DNA of 64,000 bases from Chitinibacter sp. FCG-7 (GTDB lineage Bacteria > Pseudomonadota > Gammaproteobacteria > Burkholderiales > Chitinibacteraceae): positions 496,001-560,000 of the forward strand of contig NZ_CP157355.1 of assembly GCF_040047665.1 (NCBI RefSeq), written 5' to 3'. Numbering within the stretch: the stretch's first letter is position 1; the number at the start of each line of letters is the position of its first letter. This document shows positions 56,489-63,377 of the stretch, one piece after another. Under the pieces are notes generated by a model. It was not told the DNA's origin. It did not search any database and saw only the letters and a program-made list of their open reading frames with translations. A program made the position numbers and the translations under genes.

Positions 56489-57042
56489 GCCAGTTGATAC
56501 GAGGTCATCGGCATGCTGGAGCTGATGTCAAATGCACACCCTGCCTCGATACCGGCCTTGGCCAGACCTGCAGCATCGAGCTGATCGTACAGCGCGTTCA
56601 TGGCGCCAATGGCAAAATCGCGCCCGCTGCCCATCGCCCAGAAGCGCTGAAATTCATACACTTCGCGCAGGCTGTAAACGCCAAAAATACCGTGGGCATT
56701 GGCAATCAGCACCGTCATCTGGCTCGACTCGTAGGGATCGTCCTCTTCCTCGTCGGGCTTGAGGTAGAAATCCTCTTTGAGTTTTACGTGCAATTTGCGG
56801 AAAGACTCAAAGATGGCGGCGCGGCTGGAAAAATCAAGGTTTTTGATTTTTTTGAGTGCCGATTGCAGCACCAGATCGTGCGCCGCGCTGCCGCAAATGG
56901 CGAAATAGCTGCCCTCGTGCTGGAAAATCTTGTTCCAGCGCGCATCATCAATGGCCCCCAGGCGCATATCCCCAAAGGTCGATTGGCTATCGGCCGCAAT
57001 GGCAATCTGGCCGTCTTTTTGCACGACAACAACCGTGGTCAT
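56473..57042 (-). CDS. Betaproteobacterial proteasome homologue (BPH), HslV-like Ntn hydrolase
   Basis: 189-aa proteasome-fold peptidase. It starts M-T-T-VVVVQKDGQIAIAADS, so Met removal would expose the catalytic Thr, as in HslV. The Asp of AADSQSTFGD, a Lys in the NKIF region and the GSGRDFAIGAMNAL glycine-serine segment complete the family pattern. Compared with HslV it has an extra acidic loop (KPDEEEDDPYESSQ), a mark of the BPH group described from Thiobacillus and Cupriavidus. No HslU ATPase lies beside it. GTG 57057 upstream is rejected because it would bury the Thr. Confidence 0.85.
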   Translation of the reverse strand: MTTVVVVQKDGQIAIAADSQSTFGDMRLGAIDDARWNKIFQHEGSYFAICGSAAHDLVLQSALKKIKNLDFSSRAAIFESFRKLHVKLKEDFYLKPDEEEDDPYESSQMTVLIANAHGIFGVYSLREVYEFQRFWAMGSGRDFAIGAMNALYDQLDAAGLAKAGIEAGCAFDISSSMPMTSYQLARRVD

Positions 57043-57137
57043 GGTTTTGTTTTCCACTCATTGAATAAGCAAGCCGGTCAGTCTGCAACCTGGCCTTGCC
57101 AGCGTCAACCCTGACAAAAACGCTGGTCGGCTTTGGC

Positions 57138-57206
57138 TGCAACTTATCCATGCCATTTGCATCTCATCGCATAGAGCACACCGCAGTCATCATGGCCATT
57201 TAAAGT
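57138..57206 (+). promoter_or_regulatory. conserved promoter module, copy 1 (before outer-membrane protein gene)
   Basis: A 34-bp block (57138-57171) matches 58381-58414 at 29 of 34 positions. It contains half-sites TTATCCA and TCATCGCA about 20 bases apart, two helical turns. ATTTAAAGT (57198-57206), a possible -10, follows 26 bases later. No -35 is seen between, as expected if an activator binds the block. The remaining intergenic sequence 57043-57303 holds no gene. Confidence 0.6.
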
Positions 57207-57303
57207 GCCAGCACGGCAGATAGGCCACAGCTGCGCAAACCTTGTTGCAGTGCTTTTGTTGGACGAGCTGCCCGTTTTTTCCACCCCAAACCGGAGTCAT
57301 ACC

Positions 57304-58203
57304 ATGTTCAAATACGGCTTAATCGGCTTGCTGCTGGCGCATAGCGCAGGCAGCGCACTGGCCGGTGATCAACCTGCTGGCCTGGAGTTCAATTACTCGC
57401 TGAGCAGCATTCGCAGCGGCGAGTTTGACCTCGATTCAGGCGGGCAAGCCAAAACCCGCTGGCTGATGGGCAGCGTCGGCATTAAAATGCAGCTGGATCG
57501 CCAGAACAGCATCGGCATTGATTTTTCTGCCGCCCGCCAGCATTGGGATTTTAATAATCCTAAGGTCTGGGGCGGCAAAACGCCGTGGCAAACCATCGAG
57601 CAGGCATCAATTGGCCTGAGTTACACGCATGCCACGCAAGACGGCTGGATTTATTCGTTTGCGCCTAGCGTGGGCCTATCGGGCGAACAAGACGCCCAGC
57701 GTAGCGACAGCTATCACTACGGCACCACCGGCTTTGTCGCCAAATCAATTGCGCCAGACTTGCTGATCGGCCTGGGGCTGGGCGCTTACCGCACATTTGA
57801 CGAAACCAGCGTCTTTCCATTTGTCGTGGTCAATTGGCAAATTACGCCCACGCTACGCCTGAGCAATCCGTTTAGCGCGGGCGCTGTAGGGCCAGCGGGC
57901 GTCGAGCTAAGCTGGTCGGCCACTCCGCAGCTGGAGCTGGGCACCGGCACGACCATCCGCAGCTACAGTAGCCGTCTGGCCAAGAACAACAAGGTCGCAG
58001 CAGGGGGGGTATTGGAGCAGACGTCAATGCCACTCTTTGTTCGGGCCGGATACCGCTTTAGCCCGGCATTACGCCTTGATTCCTATATTGGCAGCGCCAT
58101 CGGCGGCGAAATGCGGATTCGTGACGAACACGGCCATGAAGTGCGCAAGGAAAAACACGACGCCATGCCATTTATAGCCGTTTCGTTCTCGGGCGAATTC
58201 TAA
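57304..58203 (+). CDS. Outer-membrane beta-barrel-like protein
   Basis: 299-aa exported protein with a signal peptide (about 1-18, ending GSALA-GD). The mature part consists of alternating beta-strand-like segments (GLEFNYSLSSI, SVGIKMQLDRQNSIGIDFSA, YSFAPSVGLSG) and ends FIAVSFSGEF with the C-terminal Phe typical of outer-membrane barrels. It resembles DUF6268-type outer-membrane proteins. It is transcribed alone in front of the ABC transporter genes and shares their upstream module, so it may be part of the same envelope system. Confidence 0.75.
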   Translation: MFKYGLIGLLLAHSAGSALAGDQPAGLEFNYSLSSIRSGEFDLDSGGQAKTRWLMGSVGIKMQLDRQNSIGIDFSAARQHWDFNNPKVWGGKTPWQTIEQASIGLSYTHATQDGWIYSFAPSVGLSGEQDAQRSDSYHYGTTGFVAKSIAPDLLIGLGLGAYRTFDETSVFPFVVVNWQITPTLRLSNPFSAGAVGPAGVELSWSATPQLELGTGTTIRSYSSRLAKNNKVAAGGVLEQTSMPLFVRAGYRFSPALRLDSYIGSAIGGEMRIRDEHGHEVRKEKHDAMPFIAVSFSGEF

Positions 58204-58211
58204 AATCCACC

Positions 58212-58242
58212 GGCGTCATGCTGCGCCCACCAGCATGACGCC
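58212..58242. terminator. hairpin after the outer-membrane protein gene
   Basis: GGCGTCATGCTG (58212-58223)/CAGCATGACGCC (58231-58242), a perfect 12-bp stem with 7-base loop, 9 bases after the stop. No T-run follows. Confidence 0.6.
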
Positions 58243-58380
58243 CTTCCCGAAGCCCTCCTTCACAGCTTGTCCTGCGCAGCCCATCCTGATTACCGCTCTG
58301 CCCTGCAACCCCTCCACACTCAATCCGTCTCCGCTCTAACTAATTTCCACAAAATGCCGTCCCCGTTGAATCCTTCTAAT

Positions 58381-58448
58381 TGCAGCTTATCCATGCCAGA
58401 TGCATTTTATCGCAGTGCCCAGCGCTGTTACGGCGAGCGATTTAAAGT
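58381..58448 (+). promoter_or_regulatory. conserved promoter module, copy 2 (before ABC transporter genes)
   Basis: The same block as at 57138-57171, here 58381-58414 with half-sites TTATCCA and TTATCGCA, then ATTTAAAGT at 58440-58448 after 25 bases. The ABC ATPase start is 29 bases further. Spacing is conserved to within one base between the copies while the sequence between them differs, which points to a functional site. The region from 58243 to 58380 shows no gene. Confidence 0.6.
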
Positions 58449-58477
58449 AAGCCTGACCAACAAGGAGGCTAGGCATC

Positions 58478-59212
58478 ATGTCTGCGCTACATATTTCACA
58501 ACTTTATAAGCATTACCAGCTCGATGCGGTGCGCGTACCGGCGCTGATCGACATCAATCTGGACATCCAGCCGCAGCGCTTTACCGTGCTGTCCGGCCCT
58601 TCGGGCAGCGGCAAAACGACGTTACTGAATCTGATCGGCTGCATCGATCAACCCGATTCGGGCGAGATCATCATCGCCGGACAAAACACCAAAACGCTTA
58701 GCGACAACGCGCTAGCTGATTTTCGTTCGCGCCATATCGGCTTTATTTTCCAGAATTTCAATCTGCTGCCGGTGCTCACCGCGTTTGAAAATGTCGAATA
58801 CCCGCTGATTCTGACCAAAATGCCCGCCGCCAAGCGCAAAGCGCGCGTTGCGCAATTGCTTGACGCAGTCGGCCTCAGCGATAAAGCGCGCAATCTACCG
58901 GGGCAGCTTTCTGGTGGACAACGCCAGCGAGTGGCCATTGCCCGCGCACTGGCCACCGAGCCGCAATGGGTGCTGGCCGACGAGCCAACGGCCAATCTCG
59001 ACAGCCAGACAGGCGCGGCGATTATCCAGCTGATGCGCCGGATGCAGCGCGAGCTGAAAGTGTCTTTTGTCTTTTCATCGCACGACCCGCAAGTGCTGGC
59101 CGCCGCCGACGATGCGGTGTTTATCCGCGACGGGCAACTGCAGCCGATGCAGGCCAAATCCGCGCTGAGCAGCGTCGACTCAAACAATAATCAGCAACAG
59201 GTGGCAGCATGA
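58478..59212 (+). CDS. ABC transporter ATPase (MacB/LolD-like)
   Basis: 244-aa ATPase with Walker A GPSGSGKTTLLNLIG, Q-loop FIFQNFNLLPVLTAFENVEY, signature LSGGQRQRVAIARAL, Walker B WVLADEPTANLDS and H-loop SSHDP. It belongs to the LolD/MacB/FtsE class that drives mechanotransmission exporters for lipoproteins, peptides or macrolides. AAGGAGG before the ATG. Its stop overlaps the start of the permease gene (ATGA), so the two form one transporter. Confidence 0.93.
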   Translation: MSALHISQLYKHYQLDAVRVPALIDINLDIQPQRFTVLSGPSGSGKTTLLNLIGCIDQPDSGEIIIAGQNTKTLSDNALADFRSRHIGFIFQNFNLLPVLTAFENVEYPLILTKMPAAKRKARVAQLLDAVGLSDKARNLPGQLSGGQRQRVAIARALATEPQWVLADEPTANLDSQTGAAIIQLMRRMQRELKVSFVFSSHDPQVLAAADDAVFIRDGQLQPMQAKSALSSVDSNNNQQQVAA

Positions 59213-60633
59213 ACACACTCTCTCTGGCCTGGCGCAATCTGCTGCGCAATCGCCGTCGCTCAATGACCACCCTGCTGGCCATGGTGATCGGGGTTGTCGC
59301 CATCCTGCTGTTTGGCGGCTATAGCGGCAATATCAATCTGGGGCTACAAACCGGCTTTGTTCGCGACAGCGGCCATTTGCAGATTCAGCGCCAGGATTAC
59401 TTCCTCTATGGCACCGGCAATCCGGCAGCATATGGCATTCGTGATTACCAGCGCGTGATTGCAGTGATCAAGGACGACCCGGTGCTCGCACCAATGCTCA
59501 CCGTGGTCACACCGACGCTCAGTCTGGGCGGCATCGCTGGGAATTTCTCGGCCGGCGTATCGCGTACCGTGGTGGGCAACGGCATTGTGGTCGACGAACA
59601 AAACCAGCTGCGCTTATGGAATGACTATCAGTTTCCCGATGAGGCGCGCCCTTCGCCGCTGAGCAATACCGCGCAAAACGCAGCCAGCATTGGCGTTGGC
59701 GTGGCTCGCGTCTTGCAGCTGTGCGCAGCCTTGAAAGTCAGCGATTGCCCGCAGGCCAAAGCGCCGCCGAGCACGACTACTGCTGCCGCTGATGCCGCCG
59801 CTGATGCCGCATCTGCGCCGGATGACATCAGCGCCCTGTCCGAGCTGGAAGCTGCGCCCAAATCATCAGGCCCCGCCGAAGCGGGAGCCCGTATCGAATT
59901 GCTCGCCGCCAATACCCACGGCGCGCCCAATGTGGCCGCGCTGCAAGTGGTCAAAGCCGAGCTGCTGGGCGTCAAGGAGCTGGACGATATGTCGATCACG
60001 CTGCACCTGAAGCAAGCGCAGCAGCTGATCTACGGCAATGACGCGCCGCAGGTAACGGCGATCGTGCTGCAGCTCAAACACACCGAGCAGATCGCTGCCG
60101 CGCAGGCACGGCTTAATCAGCTATTGCAGACTGAATTCAAATCGCTCTCGCTTGAAGTACACGACTACGCCACCCTCAACCCGAGCTACGGCCAGATTAC
60201 CGGCATGTTTGCCGCCATTTTCAGCTTTATTACGCTGCTGATCGGCGCAATTGTGCTGTTTACCGTCGGCAATACGATGAGCATGGCGGTGGTCGAGCGC
60301 ACGGTTGAAATCGGCACCCTGCGGGCCATTGGCCTGCGCCGAGGCGGGATTCGCCGACTGTTTGTCTGCGAAGGCGTACTGCTGGGGCTGGTGGGTGCGG
60401 GTCTGGGCGTGCTGATGGCGCTGCTGTTTGCCTACATCATCAATCACAGCGGGCTAAGCTGGATGCCACCGGGCAATACCGATCCGGTTGCACTCACCGT
60501 CCGGGTCTGGGGCGAGCCCAATATGATTCTGGGTACCGCCATCGGCCTGCTCTTGGTGGCCGCAATCTCGGCCTGGTGGCCAGCCCGCCGCGCAGCACAA
60601 CTCAATATCGTCGATGCCTTGCGCCATGTTTAA
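59209..60633 (+). CDS. FtsX/MacB-like ABC transporter permease
   Basis: 474-aa permease with the type VII layout: N-terminal helix (about 18-40; LLRNRRRSMTTLLAMVIG), a large periplasmic domain (about 45-330), and three C-terminal helices (about 335-365, 385-415, 440-460) with VVERTVEIGTLRAIGLRRG. The periplasmic part contains an Ala/Pro/Thr-rich insertion (about 185-225) preceded by two Cys (QLCAALKVSDCPQ). With one permease gene it would act as a homodimer. Substrate unknown; neighbours point to lipoproteins or envelope lipids. Confidence 0.9.
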   Translation: MNTLSLAWRNLLRNRRRSMTTLLAMVIGVVAILLFGGYSGNINLGLQTGFVRDSGHLQIQRQDYFLYGTGNPAAYGIRDYQRVIAVIKDDPVLAPMLTVVTPTLSLGGIAGNFSAGVSRTVVGNGIVVDEQNQLRLWNDYQFPDEARPSPLSNTAQNAASIGVGVARVLQLCAALKVSDCPQAKAPPSTTTAAADAAADAASAPDDISALSELEAAPKSSGPAEAGARIELLAANTHGAPNVAALQVVKAELLGVKELDDMSITLHLKQAQQLIYGNDAPQVTAIVLQLKHTEQIAAAQARLNQLLQTEFKSLSLEVHDYATLNPSYGQITGMFAAIFSFITLLIGAIVLFTVGNTMSMAVVERTVEIGTLRAIGLRRGGIRRLFVCEGVLLGLVGAGLGVLMALLFAYIINHSGLSWMPPGNTDPVALTVRVWGEPNMILGTAIGLLLVAAISAWWPARRAAQLNIVDALRHV

Positions 60634-60646
60634 CGATTAAAGCTAA

Positions 60647-60695
60647 GGGTATTGCCATGAAAGCCAACATAGAAAATAGCTACATGGCAATACCC
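60647..60695. repeat. GGGTAT-bounded inverted repeat, copy 5
   Basis: GGGTATTGCCATG (60647-60659) and CATGGCAATACCC (60683-60695) form a perfect 13-bp inverted repeat with a 23-base AT-rich interior, 13 bases after the permease stop. Longest uninterrupted outer stem of the family in this window. Confidence 0.8.
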
Positions 60696-60737
60696 ATAAC
60701 AATAAGGTTATGTTCTCAATGTGTGCTGATCGTTTTT

Positions 60738-60930
60738 AGCGCCTTCGGCGCGGTGTTTTGCAGTCGCAATCCGCGACGGGGACTCACTTTCTTTGCTTCG
60801 CCAAAGAAAGTAAGCCAAGAAAGGCGACCCCCGCCTGCGGCCCTCCGGGCTACCCTCGGTCGGTCGCGAGCCAAACGGTAAAACTGTTTGTCTCACTCCA
60901 CTCCCTCGGCGAGGGGCGACAGGGGATTTT
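60738..60930. repeat. TTTCTTTG...CAAAGAAA complex intergenic repeat
   Basis: A GC-rich, structured stretch in the 403-bp gap between permease and next gene: GCGCC-ttc-GGCGC (60738-60750), GTCGC/GCGAC, ACTTTCTTTG (60785-60794) with CAAAGAAAGT (60801-60810), then clustered C/G-rich segments. Very similar text is common between genes in many proteobacteria and gives rise to spurious short protein calls. I see no gene in 60634-61036. Confidence 0.6.
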
Positions 60931-61036
60931 AAGCTCCAGATCCACCAGCGAGGTTGGAATCAACTCGTACTGAGAACAGCAGCAATAATTACTTACTGGC
61001 ATTTCATTTCAATAAGCCACTCAAGGAGAATTTATC

Positions 61037-61231
61037 ATGCGTCACTCCATCATCCTCTTGCTGATCGGTGCGGTATTTCTGGGTGTGAATCTGGGCTGGT
61101 GGCCCGGTGTGATGAATCTGCTGGCCACCTGGTGGCCGCTGATTCTGATTGCCGTGGGCATCTCTGGCTTGATCCGCCATAAAGAAAACCGCACCTGCCG
61201 CCATCCTCACCATCAAGGAGAGCAGCAATGA
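61037..61231 (+). CDS. Small membrane protein with LiaI/LiaF-like helices
   Basis: 64 aa with two hydrophobic helices (about 4-18 and 22-45) containing GVNLGWWPGVMNLLATWWPL, typical of the DUF5668/LiaI-LiaF transmembrane region associated with envelope-stress sensing. A His/basic tail follows (HPHHQGEQQ). AAGGAG precedes the ATG and its stop overlaps the next start (ATGA), so it is translationally coupled to the lipoprotein-sorting-like gene. This supports its being a real gene in spite of its size. Confidence 0.75.
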   Translation: MRHSIILLLIGAVFLGVNLGWWPGVMNLLATWWPLILIAVGISGLIRHKENRTCRHPHHQGEQQ

Positions 61232-62031
61232 CCGCCCGCTCGTTCACCATGAAGCGTCAGGCGCTGGCCTTGCTGCTGGCGGCGGTAATGCAAAACAGTC
61301 TGGCTGCGCCCACAACCACCGCGCAAGACTTGCTCGCCGCCAGCGACGCGATCCGCAATCCTGATCGCTCTTTTGGCCTAAACAATACACTGATCGAATA
61401 CCGCGACGGCAAGCAGATCGATAGCTCGACGCTGGCCATCTATGCGCGTGCCGATAGCAAAACCGGGCAGTTTCGCAACCTGATTCGCTTTGTCTCGCCG
61501 CAGCGCGACGCAGGCAAATTGCTGCTGAAAAATGGCAATGATTTGTGGTTTTTTGACCCCAGCAGCAAGGCCAGCGTGCGTATTTCGCCGCAGCAGCGCC
61601 TGCTGGGGCAAGCCGCCAACGGCGACGTAATGACGGTGAATCTGGCGCTGGATTACCACGCCAGCCTGCTGGCCGAAGAAGACGTGCAGGATGGCGAGCG
61701 CCAGAAGCGCGCTAGCTATCTGCTCAATCTGAAGGCCAAACATGGTGAAGTCACTTACGAGCGTATCGAATACTGGATAGACCGCAGCAATAGCCGCCCG
61801 ATCAAGGCCAAATTTTACTCCAGCAGCGATCGCCTGCTGAAAACCGCTTACTATCGGCAATTCAAATCGCAGCTGGGCGTCGAGCGCCCGACCGAAACGG
61901 TGATCATCGACGGGCTGGACCCGAAATGGATTACCGTCATGCGCACCAGCGATCTGGCTTATCGCGATGTGCCCGAGAGCTGGCTGCAGCGCGACTATCT
62001 GCCCCGCTTTAACCCGGAACAGGCCAAATGA
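61228..62031 (+). CDS. LolA-like 'outer membrane lipoprotein-sorting' protein
   Basis: 267-aa periplasmic protein with a signal peptide (cleavage near SLA-APT, about residue 27). The mature domain is the LolA/LolB-like half-barrel of the lipoprotein-sorting family related to Treponema TP0789: LLAASDAIRNPDRSFG, GKLLLKNGNDLWFFDPSSK, YWIDRSNSRPIKAKFYSSSD. Such proteins carry lipids or lipidated cargo and are often encoded with MacB-like or RND-like exporters. AAGGAG is 7 bases before ATG 61228; ATG 61249 is an alternative. Overlaps genes on both sides by four bases. Confidence 0.85.
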   Translation: MTARSFTMKRQALALLLAAVMQNSLAAPTTTAQDLLAASDAIRNPDRSFGLNNTLIEYRDGKQIDSSTLAIYARADSKTGQFRNLIRFVSPQRDAGKLLLKNGNDLWFFDPSSKASVRISPQQRLLGQAANGDVMTVNLALDYHASLLAEEDVQDGERQKRASYLLNLKAKHGEVTYERIEYWIDRSNSRPIKAKFYSSSDRLLKTAYYRQFKSQLGVERPTETVIIDGLDPKWITVMRTSDLAYRDVPESWLQRDYLPRFNPEQAK

Positions 62032-63368
62032 CAGCCGCCGCGCCCCGCTCGCCTAGCGTCACCCAACTGGGAACTCGGCTGGGAACGGGTCTAGCCATGC
62101 TCGCCGCGCTGCTGAGCCCGGCCGCCGCGCAGGCCGACGATCTGGATGCCTTGTCGCTGGCCGACCAGACGCCGCAGACCGAAGTTGAGCAGCAGTCATG
62201 GCAGTTTTTCACCGAGGGTATGCTCGGCTACATCAATCGCAAAGAAGGCCAGAGCGATATACACCCAAGCCGTATCTCGCTTGATCTAAGCGTGGATTAT
62301 CGTTTCAATGCGCAATGGCGCGGCGTGCTGGCCAACCGTCTTGATCTGAACCGGGTTGATCTGAAAGATGGGCAAGGCAGCCAGCACGAGCAGATCAATA
62401 CGCTGAAAGAAGCCTATCTCAGCTGGCAAATCCAGCCCGACTGGCTGCTGGACGCCGGGCGCATCAATCAGCGCAATGGCATGGCTTACGCCTATAACCC
62501 CAGCGATTTTTTCAAAGCGGGCGCGCTGCGCTCGGTGGTGTCGATCGCCCCGGCCAGCTTGCGGGAAAATCGCCTGGGCAGCGCCATGCTGCGTACCCAG
62601 TATTTATGGGAAGGTGGCTCGCTCAGCGCCCTGTACGCGCCGCGTGTTGGCGATGGTATTGGCGATGGCACTAGCAATATTGCCCAAGGCGCAGATAGCG
62701 GCAGCTTTGCTCTTGATTTGGCCTCGAGCAACCCAGCAGACCGCTGGCAACTGGCGTGGAGCCAGCGCTGGTTTGACGGTTTTTCGCCGCAATTGATTCT
62801 GTTTAAAGAAGCGGGCAGCGCGCCCCGACTGGGGCTCAATGCCAGCTGGCTGGCCAGCGATGCGCTGAGCCTGTATGCCGAATACAGTGGCGCACGCAGC
62901 CGCAGCCTCGCACAAAAAGCCCGGCAGATTGGCGGCGACGAGCGCTTTTACTCTCGCCTCTCCAGCGGCGCGACTTACACTTTCCCAGTCAATCTAAGCC
63001 TGACGCTGGAATATCAGTACAATCAAGCCGCGCTGGATAAAACGGGCTGGCAGGCGCTAGGTCAGCAAGGTGCGGCTTACGGGCGCTATCGCTCGCTAGC
63101 GACGCGCGAGCAGGATAATCCCACGCGGCACAATCTGTTTATGCTGGCGAGCTGGAATAATGCGCTGATGCGCAATCTGGATTTAAGCCTGATGCTGCGC
63201 CGGGATCTGGTCGATCACAGCACGCTGCACTGGCTGGAAGCGCGCTACCATTTCAAATGCGCCGATCTGGCGCTGCAATGGCAATCGCAACAGGGCAGCG
63301 CCATCAGCCAGTACGGCGCGGCTGCCGAGCGCAACAGCGTACAGGCGCTGATCAAATACTATTTTTAG
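62028..63368 (+). CDS. Outer-membrane beta-barrel protein of the export cluster
   Basis: 446 aa. Signal peptide about 1-36 (ending AAAQA-DD). The mature part is rich in amphipathic strands (SLDLSVDYRFNAQWRGVLAN, INQRNGMAYAYNPSDFF) and ends LIKYYF with C-terminal Phe, as in outer-membrane barrels. It resembles DUF1302/alginate-export-like porins. Coupled to the LolA-like gene by ATGA. Together with the ABC transporter and LolA-like protein it would complete an inner membrane-periplasm-outer membrane route. Confidence 0.8.
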   Translation: MTAAAPRSPSVTQLGTRLGTGLAMLAALLSPAAAQADDLDALSLADQTPQTEVEQQSWQFFTEGMLGYINRKEGQSDIHPSRISLDLSVDYRFNAQWRGVLANRLDLNRVDLKDGQGSQHEQINTLKEAYLSWQIQPDWLLDAGRINQRNGMAYAYNPSDFFKAGALRSVVSIAPASLRENRLGSAMLRTQYLWEGGSLSALYAPRVGDGIGDGTSNIAQGADSGSFALDLASSNPADRWQLAWSQRWFDGFSPQLILFKEAGSAPRLGLNASWLASDALSLYAEYSGARSRSLAQKARQIGGDERFYSRLSSGATYTFPVNLSLTLEYQYNQAALDKTGWQALGQQGAAYGRYRSLATREQDNPTRHNLFMLASWNNALMRNLDLSLMLRRDLVDHSTLHWLEARYHFKCADLALQWQSQQGSAISQYGAAAERNSVQALIKYYF

Positions 63369-63377
63369 GGCTGCAGC

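Noticed and set aside
60576-60881. Open frame of about 100 codons overlapping the permease end
   Set aside because: It runs through the permease gene in another frame and then through a repeat that is known to give spurious frames; no ribosome-binding site.
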